Assembly: GCA_947095585.1 (NCBI GenBank)
Contig: OX352763.1
Coordinates: 109,161,908-109,225,907 of the forward strand
Reading direction: 5' to 3'
DNA: 64,000 nt
From: Nephrocerus scutellatus
Lineage: Eukaryota; Arthropoda; Insecta; Diptera; Pipunculidae
Made by a program: the position numbers and the translations under genes. Shown here piece after piece: positions 21,088-33,028 of the stretch. The first letter of the stretch is position 1. Every line of letters begins with the position of its first letter. The notes beneath the pieces were generated by a model. It worked only from the letters and a program-made list of their open reading frames with translations. It had not been told where the DNA came from and ran no database searches.

Positions 21088-23784
21088 GGAGTTCCTGTTA
21101 AACTCAGACTCAGAACTTACTACTGGCTATGATATGATGAATAAGTTATGTTACACCGAAACTTCGATAACGAGGATCGGATATTTCACCGACACTCCGC
21201 TTGAAGTAATATGAAATAACACCACACATCTGCAGAATGGCTGCCGCAGTCCACAACAGCTCCTCCGCTAACGCTTCCTCAAGCATTCCCAACTTTCTAC
21301 TGGTTGCATTGTAGTCTTTAGCTTAGTCTACACCTTAAATATCATCTGAATCTACAGTGACTACAGTGTATTGCAAATTGTAGAGATAAGCGTCTTTGAA
21401 AACATAGCAACAAAAGTTCGGACTTGTAAAGAAATCCTGAAGTCAGGAGTGGAACAAAATCTCTATGAAAGAGCTGTAAGATTTATTTTTAAAACTTTTG
21501 TTTCTGAATATTCAATCAATCAATTTCAATAGCAATTCAATTTTTTATGGCAAAGAACTACTATAACAATGACAACTCAAGCAAAGAGTCACTTAAGCTT
21601 ATTATATGGACAACTTATGGAAAGAGTTTAGCCGAGCTTCTTGTTCGGTTTTGACATAATCTTAAGCTAACTTAAGTCCATTGTAGTTTAGACCTGGAAA
21701 GAACGGGAAATATAGAGATATAGCGAGATAGAGAGAGTAATGAGTAAAAGTTCAATATCCAGGTCATTAGCTATCTGTCAGCTCAGCTATAAAAACTGTC
21801 AAAGCGGAGAAGAGATAACGAAACAAAATTGGAAAGCACTCAGTGAGAAATCGTGTCCCATTCAGTGAGATGACTGAGTATTCGGAGAGAAAATTTCATG
21901 AGACACAACTAATGAGAGGGAACATCATGTGTCAAGTTATCTCCTAATCTGTCACTTTTAATTATTTTTCAAACACACCGACATGTCATATGCCATAAAA
22001 ATAAATTGTACCAACAATGCGGACCAGATCATTTAAATCGTTCGGTTGGTGGAATAGTTGGCTGGTCGGGTTGTTGGTCCGCCCGTCCATCCGTTGGTGC
22101 GGATTTTCATCTGCAAAGTGTGAAAAACATTAATTGCTTTGTAACTAATCTTAATTAATTAAGAGCACCATTCACATGAAACCTGCCAGCAGCTGACTGG
22201 CTTGCGCCAACTCTAAAATTTCTTAATTGACTCATGCGCAATTCAATTTGCACTCAAGTGATACGTTAGTCAGTCCGTCGGCATCGTCAAATGATAGGAG
22301 TACTATGCGAGTGCGAACACATCTGGACTGCCGGGTCGACTCGACACGCGGTTAATAATTGCTTTGTGTTGGGCGGCAAAACTTTAAAACGACAGCATTT
22401 GATTTGATTTGCAATAACAACTTTGCTCAATAAAAATAAATTTTAATTTGCCTGTTGAGCTTGGGTGCGCGCCGGCATCGCTCCAAGCGTCAATTGGTCA
22501 CTCATTCATCATCATAACGCTGCTGCATGCATCTGCATGACAAAGACTAATTGCATTTCGCACTAGCCGTTGGCTGTAGCACCAGCAGATAGTGGCGCCA
22601 GCGTGTTGCGTTTCGCGAGTGACGACCGGGCAACACATAGATGTAATTTGTTGTGTGTGTGTGTGGTGTAACAATTTTACAACCCGCTTTACGTTGTCTT
22701 CCTGGTAGATTACTCGTTGGCTATTAAGTGGGGGAAAAATTGCTATGGCCAATCGTTAATCGGAATATCGGAATCTTACCAGTGATGCAAATGCACGCAA
22801 CACTCTACGAGGTGATTCTGTGAATTATCTTTCTCATATAAGAGTCGTCATCTAAATGTGAGACTTACATGATGCTTACATGCATGGATATATGCAAAAG
22901 ATTATAACTATAGACGACACTGTACGTTAACCCATAATTGTTAGTTGTTCACAATTTTGTAATAAATTGAATTCCATTTCAGTTGTTATTGCCAATTAAA
23001 GTTCCAATCTTCCATCAAATGGAAGACAATAATTAGTACATTGCTGATTGAGACATAGAAGTGCTGTTGGCAGATCTTCGAGTCAAATTAGCGTTCACTT
23101 ATTATTCAAAGTTATCTTTTGTGACTGTAAGAAGTGTCGTCAAATTATTCTGCTCAGTATAATCGAAGTAATGCTGATTAGAAGAAAGAAGAATCGTTCG
23201 TTCGTTCCTTTGCCTGACAATAGGCCACTCCCTTGTCTTGGCTTCCAATTGCAATTAAAGTTCCCACGACTATGACTATAAACTATCGTGAAAGTAAGTT
23301 ATTGTAATTATTCCTTCTGCTTGAATGTGCAAAACGAGCTTGTGAACATCTTTATTACACTTTCTTATCATTAATGGAAACAACAAAACGTTATTATCGC
23401 ATCCACGCGTTTTTGCTGAGTACAAAGATAACGCGCATTTCTACTGATAAATATGTACATATATCAAAATGTAAATTGTTGAGAAATTTGCATACAGAAG
23501 ATAACTTTAAAGTTCTGTCACTAAAAGGCCGTTTAGTAGCTTGAGTAGTTCACTGAACTTTCGTACTTTTAAACTTTTTAGATTTTTTTTTAAATGTTTG
23601 TTTATCTGCAAATGCTTTTAGCTTTGTTCTTTTGACTGAGTTGAGCCAAGTGGATTAAATAAATAATTATTTTATAATTTATTATTACATAGTACATTAA
23701 TCTAACAGCATGCTTTTGGATCAGAATAACCGGCTTGAAGTAATATAAATAGCAACCAAAACATGTTAGACCATATTGTATATA
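21088..23784. other. No gene recognised; low-repeat stretch
   Basis: 2.7 kb with no element motif. It includes GAGATATAGCGAGATAGAGA near 21715-21740. A less repetitive island lies at 21950-22770, with TTAATTAATTAAG (about 22151-22163), CAGCAGCTGACTGG (about 22187-22200) and TGTGTGTGTGTGTGG (22651-22665). The style is that of single-copy intergenic or intronic fly DNA. Enhancer function is only speculation. Confidence 0.3.
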
Positions 23785-23960
23785 CGACTAGCTGAAGTAT
23801 CCAGCGTTGCCCGTTGCCTCGTGACCCGACTATCGACCCCATTGGACGCGCAAAAAAAGAAAACAGATCGTGAAAAGACCAACAATACGAAGGTCGCGAG
23901 AAGTTAGGCCTTGGACCGAAATGGTCTGTCGTGCCGAATATTATAATTATTCCGTGATTG
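23785..23960. mobile_element. Dispersed element tails
   Basis: CGACTAGCTGAAGTATCCAG then CGTTGCCCGTTGCCTCGTG resembles the common start of degenerate non-autonomous or LINE 3' ends in insects. It is followed by GGTCGCGAGAAGTTAGGCCT then TGGACCGAAATGGTCTGTCG and an ATT-rich tail (23890-23952). The second block recurs at 35992-36060 with a (TTA)n tail, which suggests the 3' end of one LINE family. Confidence 0.5.
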
Positions 23961-23999
23961 GAAAGCGAAATGATCGGACTAGTCCCTTCAAAGTTACTC

Positions 24000-24890
24000 C
24001 GTTTGTATAAGGTAATTGTATTTGTAAAAAGTAAAGGTCTCATAAGTAAGCCCTGAGGTAAGCCTAATATTTCTATCTTTATTGTTAGTCAAGCAGCAAT
24101 TAAACAGCTAAAATCATAGAAATGACAAGTTACTCAGTTTTTAAACAGTAAATGTATTTGAAAGAAATGTATTTGAATGATGTAAGCCTAATATTTATTT
24201 CTTTGTTGGTAATGAAGCAGCAAATGAGCTGCGGAACTCATAGTAATGCCAAGTAACTCAGTTTGTAAATAATAACTGTATTTGAAAAAAGTAAACGTTT
24301 CAAAAGAAAAGTAAAGGTAAGCCTTATTGGTTATTTCTTTGTTGTTAGTTAAGTAGCAATTGAACTGCTGAGTAATGTAATGACAAGCTACTCAGTTTTT
24401 AATAGTAACTGTATTTGAGAAAAGAAAAAGCTTTAAAGTAAGCCTTGAGGTAAGCCTAAAAGTTCTTTCTCTATTCTTTGTCAGGAAGCAATTTAACTGC
24501 TGGAATCATAGAATTAACAAGTTACTGAATTTATAAACAGTAATTGTATTTGAAAAAAGTTAAGGTCTCAAAAGTAAGCCCCGAGGTAAGCCTAATAATT
24601 CTTTCTCTATTGTTAGTCATGGAGCAATTGAATTGCTGGAATCATAGTAATGTCAAGTTACTCCGTTTGTATACAGTAATTGTATTTGAAAAAAGTTAAG
24701 GTCTCATAAGTAAGCCCTGAGGTAAGGCTAATATTTCTTTCTTTATTGTTAGACAAGCAGCATTTAAAGTGCTGCAATCATAGTAATGACAAGTTACTCA
24801 GTTTTGTAAACAGTAATTGTATTTGAAAAAAGTAAAGGTCTCATAAGTATGCCGTGAGGTACGCTTAATATTTCTTTCACCCCTAAGCAT
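24000..24890 (-). repeat. ~135-bp tandem array encoding the RT box on the minus strand
   Basis: Seven units. The 'taagccctgaggtaagcct' text or its degenerate form lies near 24051, 24181, 24312, 24442, 24580, 24715 and 24852, spaced 130-138 bp. On the minus strand the best units read PQGLLMRPLLFTN (24016-24062 and 24681-24728), which fits the RT box GVPQGSLLGPLLF. Between the boxes, units share GTTAGTCAAGCAGCAATTAA, CTGCTGGAATCATAGTAATG and ACAAGTTACTCAGTTTGTAA. No longer RT frame survives. A second site of the family is at 20330-20640. Confidence 0.8.
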
Positions 24891-26945
24891 GACTTATGAG
24901 GCATTCTTCAAATCACACCGGACTCCGGATAGCATTTTCCACCTCATTTATCCTTTATTGGTGTTTATGCGTTGGTCTACGTCTGAATCAATGTTGTCAT
25001 CAGTAGACACCGCCTATTCTAGGTATGTACTTGAAGATATCTTTTACAGAAAATCTTTCAACGTTAACAGTGCCTGTTTGTGCAGGGCGGTGTTGGTAAA
25101 TTATAATCTCATATAGCGATTTTCTGTCTACTTATGGGCAAGCATCGTGATTCTTTTGAAGGTTTTCTGCACTGTCGCTTATAAGGAGCAAACCGTAGAG
25201 TGTGGAGGGAGGGTTAATTTTTTCTCTAAAGTGTACATGTTCCACATTGAATTTGTAAGGGGAATTACTTCCTTAACAAAATAACTTCCTCCAAATTTTA
25301 ATAAAACAAAAATGGGAAGGCGAAATGGAAATTATCCGCCATCAATAACAAAATATTCCCCAAGTAATTGCAGATTATCTTCTCATCTTACGTGGAACAC
25401 AATTTTCAAATTTAACCGCCATATATGTCGTTGTACGTCACATGCGATAAAGTCGTATAATCTAGAAAATGTCCCCTCCCTGCACCCGCTGAAAACCAAA
25501 TAGCTGGAAAGTCAGAATTTGCATTTAGCTTGACGTCTTCTTCGACGGCTACGGCTTTAATATGAACAGAGTGCATCCATATCCAACAAACCCGATTCAA
25601 AGGAAGGATACATACACTCACACAGGAAAATCAGGAAAAGGATGTCATTACCTCGTTGGTCCTTGCGCCAGCAAGCTAGCAGCAGCAGCATAAATACAAC
25701 TCCTTTGTCATTCATTGCCAACGTCGTTATCGTCGTCATCGTCATCTCTGGTGGAAATAATTTAGATGACGCTGTCGAACCGAAAAAACCACCACATAAA
25801 CGAATCTGGAAAGAACGAAGGACGACGGAAGAGATACGAGAAATGACAAGGGCGGCTCTCGAAAGTCACCCAGAGAAAGGCAAATTGAAGGGAAGGAACG
25901 ATTTTTTTATCTCTCTTCCTTTTATAATTGCAAATCGATTTCGGGTTTCAATAATTTTCCTCTTTTTTCCTTCCTTTTTCCTTGCCATTCTTTTTTTTTT
26001 TTCCTTTTCCTTGAAAATCAGTCAAACGCTCCGGCTTTAGCTTTGAATCCTGCGAAAATGTTGCCCGGGTAGAAATGCTGACTTATTGGATGTTCGTTTC
26101 TTTGATGTCGTTCCATTTTAATTATTCTCCTTCTTCGTCTTTCAATTCGTTATCAAGGCTTCAATCAGCCAAGTTCAATGGCTTCTGTTTTAGCCAAACG
26201 CTTTGCTGAAAGTTTGCTGGCGAGATTTCCATTTTAATTTCGACCAAACCAATCGGCCAGAAGAATTGCTGCCAATTTGATTTGATTTTCAGAATTGTCG
26301 TCGTCGTCATCGTCGTTGGAGCTTGTGGTGCGCCGCCAACTTATTAGAAAGTTTGAAATCTTCTGTTTCCTCCTGCTGATCTGTGCGCCAACATTTCTGC
26401 ACCTTGATTGAGGCGGATGGTTTCGATGATGCTTTTGGCAAAAAGTTTCTCAGGTATCGCACTGCACTTATCTTGAGCACTTGATGTCGACCAAAATCCT
26501 CTTAACAGATGCAGGTCACGTTTTCCGCAACTACATAATCTGGTGGAATCGGAAAATCACGCGGCCGTTTTGTGATGCAGTTCGTGATGCGATTGAATAT
26601 CTTATCGCGAATGTGATGGAATGTTGCACTTTGTCAATGTGAGTGGGCGGTGGCGGCAAAGGAAGTTTGAGTGGGTGAAAAGTGGATGCACCCAACGACA
26701 ATGGTGCGGCAATGACGATGATGATGTGACGTAGAAAGTGTTCATCTTTTTATGGTCGGAAATCGGTTCTATTTGACAGGAAAAGCATACTGCTGGAACG
26801 TCTATCATGTTGCTGTGTGTTTTGGGTAAAACCGTTAAAGCCTCAACTACAGAAAAAAAACATTGTGAAAATGTCTCAGGGCTGAGAAAATCGAAACGAT
26901 TAATCAGGCCCTTTTCCAATAAGAAAATCCTTAGTCTAGGATAGC
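24891..26945. other. No gene recognised
   Basis: About 2 kb. The longest open frame, 25642-26040 plus (132 codons), begins in a CAGCAGCAG/ATCGTCGTC tract (about 25678-25747) and ends in a poly-T tract (about 25981-26000) that gives FFFFS-type low complexity. A 105-codon minus frame lies at 26602-26919. Neither resembles a known family. GTCGTCGTCATCGTCGTTGG occurs at about 26297-26316. Confidence 0.3.
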
Positions 26946-27150
26946 ATTAAAAGGCTGGTGAATATAGGTTCTGTTCGGAAGATGATGAATCATCCGAGCA
27001 CATTCTCTGTGAATGCCCAGCATTACTTTAGTTAAGGAGACGTATCTTCTATAAGGAGCTGAGAAACTTTGCCACTAAGGACATACTATCCTTCATTAGG
27101 GAGGTGGTACGTGTCTTAGATTAATTACACCCTATGATACAATAGATCTT
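26946..27150 (+). mobile_element. LINE ORF2 C-terminus with Cys/His motif
   Basis: A plus-strand reading gives FCSEDDESSEHILCECPALL at about 26968-27027, preceded by a cysteine. The pattern C-x2-C-(x8)-H-x3-C-x-C-P is the C-terminal Cys/His motif found after RNase H in R1/LOA-type LINEs. RRRIFYKELRNFATKDILSF and IREVVRVLD follow to about 27120. The frame is short. A comparable motif (CMDKEEEETIVHLLCTCPAL) occurs at 37556-37615 but is not the same family. Confidence 0.7.
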
Positions 27151-27360
27151 TTTAGTTGGCAGTGTCATCGATATGGGCTAAGGTTGATCCAAAAAAAATA
27201 ACAGATAGAAGAAATGCATCGAGCTTTGAGGTGTTAACCAGTGTTTGTTGATAAATAAAAGTATTTTGTAAACTTTCGAGTCATCTATCTTGGTCAGGCC
27301 GTGAATATTTAATTCACCCATGTATATACACCAAAACTGCATACATGCATTTATGTAAAA

Positions 27361-27400
27361 AAAAAATACAGGACACAAAAGAGAACCTTGAGGTACATCA
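27361..27400 (-). repeat. Isolated RT-box unit (minus)
   Basis: The minus reading gives DVPQGSLLCPVFFFYI, the same wording as the units at 28615-30050. It is separated from them by the mariner fragment at 27540-28240, so it is probably the left end of that array before the mariner inserted. Confidence 0.6.
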
Positions 27401-27539
27401 ATCTAAAATGGTCTTTAGTAATAAAGGATGGGCCAATTAAAAGTTTTGTTTTTAAAAACGCTATAAAATGCGTATAAATCACTATTTTTTATTGTGACGG
27501 TTGGATTCTCCGATTTAAGAATGAAAAACATACAGAAAG

Positions 27540-28240
27540 CTATCCTGTGAGTCCAGTTTTCAAGATACCAGCGCCTATCTCGCGAATAACATTACCAATG
27601 TTATGTTTTAAAGCTGGAATATTGTCTGGACTATTCGCATAACATCTCACCTTAACGGCAACCAAAGAAAGAAGTCCATTGTCGTCAAATCGCAGCTTCG
27701 CGCAGGCCAATTGATATCTCGAAAACGGCTGATTATTCGGTTGCCAAATTTGGCGCGTTAGAGATCGATTGTCAGTCGGCTTGTATGGCATGTGGCGCCA
27801 TCATGTTGAAACCAAAGGTCGTCCACATTCATAGCGTCGATTTGAGGTCATAAAAAGTTGGTCAGCTGGCTCTGTAACGGTCGCCATTGAAGGTAACGGC
27901 CAATTATACCACCATTTCCAAATCCACACCAAACTGTCACTCTTGGCAGATGCACTGCTTTTTTACGATTACCTGTGGCTGTTGCGAACCCAAAATCCAG
28001 CACTTCTGCTTGTTTACATAACCCGCGAGGTGGAAATGCTCTACTTCTGAAAAGATGATTTTTCGACCAAAATCGACGTCATTATCAAGCTTGTCTATTG
28101 GCCAACGCAGAAAAATGATATCGAAGCGTATGATCATTCTTTTAACTCCTGAGTCAAATGAAATAAATCGAGGTAAATGTGTAAGTATTCTGCTAAGGCT
28201 GGAGCGACTATTGACCAGTCGATGGATTCTGTCCCACACT
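27540..28240 (-). mobile_element. Mariner-like transposon, internal and C-terminal part
   Basis: From the minus-strand 5' side: SLSRILTHLPRFI (about 28175-28210), IIFSEVEHFHLAGYVNKQK (about 28000-28060; the Asp of the usual SDEAHFHL is altered to SEVEHFHL), and WFQHDGATCH (about 27785-27820) with the second catalytic Asp intact. Then RSCDLTTMDFFLWLPLR (27640-27695) with the third Asp, and ALKHNIGNVIREIGAGILKT at the C-terminus (27545-27615). Several frameshifts separate these parts. The N-terminal DNA-binding region and inverted repeats are not seen. Confidence 0.85.
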
Positions 28241-28614
28241 ATGGGCTACAGCCACAGTATTGTCGGGCGTCCGCACTGTTTGAGCTCGGGGACTACTTCT
28301 TTTATCCAATAGCAAGCCTTTCTCACGAAATTTCTTTACCAACACTTACTTACTTTTACTACAGCGCTTCCGCTTGGCCGCCCATTCACGACCCATATTT
28401 CTTTTCAAAATTTGCATGGTTTTGGATACCCATCACTTACTTTGAAAATAAGTATTTAATATTCTCCTCTAGCGAAAACATGAATATTCGACTGACGAAC
28501 TGTCAACATTTAAAGCAAATCGTTCATAGAAGTAATAGGCTATAATTTAAAAATGAAACAGTAGATGGCCCACCCTTCATAATGGTTTCTTCTCATTCTT
28601 ACTTTTATACAAAA
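28241..28614. other. No gene recognised
   Basis: A 122-codon plus frame (28177-28545) overlaps the mariner fragment antisense and then continues without known motifs. I see no gene. Confidence 0.25.
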
Positions 28615-30050
28615 GTCAATTTTTATATTAAAAAAGCACAGAACACAAAAGAGAACCTGGAGAATTGGGTTTTAGTAACAATATTTATTTTCCCTTAGCA
28701 GTGAGGATAGTTGGTTGATGTTGGATAAAGTATATGGCATATAGGAGAACCCTGAGGTGCATGAACATAAATCGAGTTTTAATCATAAAATGCTTATATT
28801 CTTTTAATCTAATTTTTCTTGTACACAAAGACGTTTTTATATTGAAAAAGCAGAGGACACAAAAGAGAACCTTGAGGTACACAAAACTAAATTGAGTTTT
28901 AATGACAATTTGTCTCTACAGTGAAAGATCGTTATTAAATACCTTTTTGATGTTGAAAAAAGTACAGGGCACAAGTCATAACCCTAAGAGAATCTTTTTT
29001 TATTGCAAAAGCACAGGACACAACCCAGAACCTTGACAAACACATTACTTGGTTTAAATGAAAATGTGACTCTTCATTTTACAGTTAAAGATCCTTATTA
29101 AATCCTTTTTTAAATTCTCTATATTAACTTCACTTGCCCGTGGGTCGGTCGTCTGTCGTGGAATCTTGCGATCAATTTTTAACCCACTTCCCATGGCCCG
29201 ATTTTATTGAAATTTTGCACACATGTGTATTTCCGGAGAAAACACTTTCTATTAAATTTTGAGGCCCCTCGGGCTGCAGGGTCGGGAGCTCCCATACAAA
29301 AATTTTAAAAAATGTACCAGATTTTCTTCAAATTTTACACACATGTGTAAACATGGGGTCCCATATCAATTTCTGCGATTAGAGAATTTAGATGAAAATT
29401 TTTAATTTTTATGGGTTGTTTTTATTTTATGTATTGATGTTGGAAAAAGTACAGAGTTTTAATCATAAAATGCTTCTTTTCTTCAAGTGAATCTTTCTTA
29501 CGTACAAAGAGGTTTTAATATTGAAAAATTACAGGACACAAACCAGAACCTTGCATTACCTAAACATAGCTTTGGTTTAAATGACAAAATGACTCTTACT
29601 TTTACAGCTAAAGATCCTAATTAAATACTTTTTTTATGAATTGATGTTGGAAATAGTATAGGACACACAAGAGAACCCTGACGTGCACGAACATAAATCG
29701 AATTTTAATCCTAAAATGCATTGTTTTTTAAGCGAACTTTTCTTTTATACAAAAACATTTTTATATTGAAAAAGCAGAGGACAGAACCTTGAGGTACACA
29801 AAAATAAATTGTGTTTTAATGACAAAATGTATTTTCCATTTGTAATTAAACACCTTAAACTATACACTCGTAAATGTTTATATAAAAAAAGAACAGGACA
29901 CAAAAGAGAGCCTTGAGGTACATCTCATAAATCGGATTTTAATCATTAAATGTTTATTTTCTTTACAGCGAATCTTTCTCCTATACAATGACGTTTTTAT
30001 AGTGAAAAAGTACAGAACACATAAATGAGAACATTGGGAAAAACAATCGT
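28615..30050 (-). repeat. ~115-125-bp repeat array encoding the RT box on the minus strand
   Basis: At least nine units with AGGACACAAAAGAGAACCTT then GAGGTACAC-like text. Minus readings include NSPGSLLCSVLF (about 28627-28665), APQGSPICHILYP (28721-28765), VPQGSLLCPLLFQ (28843-28885), CQGSGLCPVLLQ (29001-29040), VMQGSGLCPVIFQY (29520-29560), RQGSLVCPILFP (29645-29690), VPQGSVLCFF with a deletion (29765-29800) and VPQGSLLCPVLFL (29880-29925). Between boxes the DNA is AT-rich, with 'aaatcgagttttaatcataaaatg' recurring. About 320 bp near the middle (29105-29420) is an unrelated dispersed repeat. Confidence 0.8.
29105..29420. repeat. Dispersed non-coding repeat, copy 1
   Basis: AAATTCTCTATATTAACTTC, CAATTTTTAACCCACTTCCC, CCCGATTTTATTGAAATTTT and TTTGAGGCCCCTCGGGC recur in 42360-42586 and 43415-43641. 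The end GATTAGAGAATTTAGATGAA and ATTTTTATGGGTTGTTTTT recurs at 43832-43876. It has no coding capacity and no clear termini. It interrupts the RT-box array. Confidence 0.7.
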
Positions 30051-31520
30051 AAATCAGGTTCATATGATAGAAAGTTACTTTACAGAAAAAGCTTTTTTAG
30101 GAATAAAATATCTGCCTTGCCTGAACGCTTTGGTAAGTTATTTTGACAATTATTTAATGAATTTTTTTTTTAATTTAATTTCGGCTGTCATATTGTGCTG
30201 TTCAACAAGAGTTGCTCTCTAAAGAACATTCTGATTAGCAGCTAGACATTCATCTAAGTAATTCTAATTAATTCTTCTTTGCTTTTGTTCAGTAAAATAT
30301 CTATGTCATGGAATTCGCAAGTTTGTCCCAAATAATACTTTCTAAATTGTATTCCCACCGCTTTGTTGGCCTCATTATTTTATTACTTTTTAGCAACGCT
30401 AAAGTTGTTGCAAAGTTGTTGTTGTCGGAAACTTTATCACAATCGCTACCCCAATTAATCATCTCGAATAAAATGAATGCTAAAAACTTTAAGAAACAAT
30501 AAATTATAATAGGGACGGACGGGTACGACACAGATAAAGTTAATGACATGACTGAACTTTAACCCAGTAAATCGTGTTGAGGCAAAAGGCTAAGAAGAAT
30601 AATGAGTACACAGAGAAATGTGTGATACTCAAGTGCCTCGCGCTACGACTAATCCCTTTGGACACTCCTCTTCTCAACGCCTTTGTGCGGCTTCATCTTT
30701 GGTCTGCAATGTCGGTGGTCCGATTATGCTTGTGAGCATATATTTAATATTTAACCCGTCGTTAGCGCATTTTTACAGCTTGTTGCTGGTTGCTTTGCTC
30801 GTGCAATAGCATTACACAAATTTCCTTAAGCTTAAGAGGTGTGTAGGCATTGGTCGATTTAGAAAAAGCCGCTTACTTTTTATCTTCTTTTTGTTTTCTT
30901 CTTCATTTTTGAGCTTTGCGCAGTTTCTCGGAAAAATGATTTATAATTGCGCCGACTAGTGCATGTAATGCGTATACCTTTTAACCTTTCTACCATATAA
31001 GTTAAGTAAGTGAATTATTCCTTTAAAAGATTTCCATGATGGGGTAAATGGAATGAGGTTTGTTTCTAGCTAGTTTCACAAAAAGACTGAAAAGTGACAG
31101 CGACAACGGCTGTGTAAAAATCACAAACTCTATCTAATCTGAGCTGGTATAGCCAACAAAAAGTGCAATTGCGGATTTTACTAAATGTAGTCATCATCAT
31201 TTTGGGATCTCACGTCCTTCCTCACTTGAATATATGGAGAAAACAACCATTCGTAAGGCTTTCGTTACGAACGCGGCTAAAAAGTCAGAGTGCTTTTAGC
31301 TGAGCACTGAAATCCGTATGTAAGTACATAATGGTGTGACGATTATCTTATACACCAGCATCTTGTATGTTTTCTCATTTACAGATGTGGAGTCCTTGAT
31401 TTCTTAACTTCTGTCCTTTTGGATTAAATCTTCTTGGCTATGCCTTTAAGTTTTACTGCAATTATAAAAACATTCTGCGTGGATCGTTACTCGTTATGAA
31501 ATATTAGAGTGGGAAACTTC
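30051..31520. other. No gene recognised
   Basis: About 1.5 kb of AT-rich DNA. Overlapping frames at 30301-30549 (minus) and 30308-30502 (plus) show no family. Nothing else was identified. Confidence 0.3.
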
Positions 31521-31529
31521 AGGAGCGTT

Positions 31530-31800
31530 CAAGATGCGGGAGAAAGACAGAAGCAAGGGAACAGTCTCAGCCCACTGTTATGTAAGATCTTCCTCGATGA
31601 AGCAGCTTTGTCATGTAAAGGAAGGACTAATCAGATCAAAATCGAAATGTTGACATTATTATCCATCTATGTGTAATTCTAACGATATTTAGATGACATT
31701 ATCATCTTAGCAGACAACTAAGTCAGACTTCAGCAGGCATCTACCACCTGGTTTAGTGAACATAAAAAAAAGGAATGTTGGTAAGTGTTATGTGGTTCAC
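31530..31800 (+). mobile_element. LINE RT core fragment
   Basis: Plus reading GERQKQGNSLSPLLCKIFLD and EAALSCKGRTNQIKIEMLTL (about 31538-31655) matches the GVRQGDSLSPLLF box region. A stop and shift follow, then YLDDIIILADN (about 31690-31722), carrying the DD catalytic box. SQTSAGIYHLV and TTWFSEHKKK-like text end the fragment near 31770. It is a short, decayed copy of a LINE different from the LOA family. Confidence 0.65.
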
Positions 31801-32118
31801 TAAAGAAAACAGATCTAAGGAGAACTTCCCCATAAATAGCGATGGAAAAACTCTGGAAAAAATGAAAGCCTTTGTATACTAGAGGACTATAGAAATTGCA
31901 ATGAAAGAATTAATAAGGAACTAATGAACTGAACTAAAGCAAGACCGGTCTTAAGATTGATGTTGAAAAATTCAGTTCGTTCTCTCTTAAAATTCGAAGT
32001 TAATTTTTTCAAAAATTCTAAAGAAAATAACTCGCGCTCTCGTCCCAATTGTATGCGACACGTGGATTACAAATATCATCCCTGATTGTTGGAAGATTGT
32101 CGTGACGATTCAAAAAAA
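31801..32118. other. No gene recognised
   Basis: AT-rich spacer between two RT fragments. It could be eroded LINE sequence. Confidence 0.25.
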
Positions 32119-33028
32119 AAAACATTGCTAAAACTGTCGAGGGATTGTTAGCTTTCATCATTTAAGATCGCATTTCCCCAACGATTGAAAATTCATAGCG
32201 AACGGATTCATTGTGATCGAACATCGAAGACCCAATCGATTATGTGTTGATCAAATAAATACCCTCAAAATTATCGTTGTGAAGTCTTCTTGTTCTTCGT
32301 CGATTTATAGAGAGCTGCCGGTACTAACACAAGATCCGCCATTAGGAAGGCGCTGCTGAATTGCGCCATACTGCAAACAATCATTGTTTTAATTTAAGAC
32401 TTATGGAGATGCCACAGTATTAGGTTCAAACGCAAGGACAGTTCTAAATTCACTATAAACAAAGGAATACGACAAGGGTGCATTCTCTCACCTTTACTCT
32501 TTTTAATAGTGTGATGAAGCAAACTAATATTGATGCGTCGAATGGTATAGAAAAGAGCCCATTTCTGAAGCTGAAAACATTGCTAAAACTGTCGAGGGAT
32601 TGTTAGCTTTCATCATTTAAGATCGCATTTCCCCAACGATTGAAAATTCATAGCGAACGGATTCATTGTGATCGAACATCGAAGACCCAATCGATTATGT
32701 GTTGATCAAATAAATACCCTCAAAATTATCGTTGTGAAGTCTTCTTGTTCTTCGTCGATTTATAGAGAGCTGCCGGTACTAACACAAGATCCGCCATTAG
32801 GAAGGCGCTGCTGAATTGCGCCATACTGCAAACAATCATTGTTTTAATTTAAGACTTATGGAGATGCCACAGTATTAGGTTCAAACGCAAGGACAGTTCT
32901 AAATTCACTATAAACAAAGGAATACGACAAGGGTGCATTCTCTCACCTTTACTCTTTTTAATAGTGTGATGAAGCAAACTAATATTGATGCGTCGAATGG
33001 TATAGAAAAGAGCCCATTTCCGAAGCTG
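32119..33028 (+). repeat. 455-bp tandem duplication carrying a LINE RT box
   Basis: Copy 1 is about 32119-32573 and copy 2 about 32574-33028, offset exactly 455 bp. By eye the only difference is T at 32566 versus C at 33021. Each copy ends with GIRQGCILSPLLFLIV (32465-32512 and 32920-32967), the RT box of RTE/CFDP2-like LINEs, preceded by TVRFKRKDSSKFTI-like codons. The catalytic DD box follows only copy 2. The near-identity means a very recent event or an assembly duplication. Confidence 0.9.

Noticed and set aside
25642..26040. A 132-codon gene
   Set aside because: It is made largely of trinucleotide and poly-T low-complexity tracts, with no known motif.
30301..30549. Overlapping open frames on both strands as genes
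   Set aside because: AT-rich DNA without domain, and both strands are equally open, which suggests chance.
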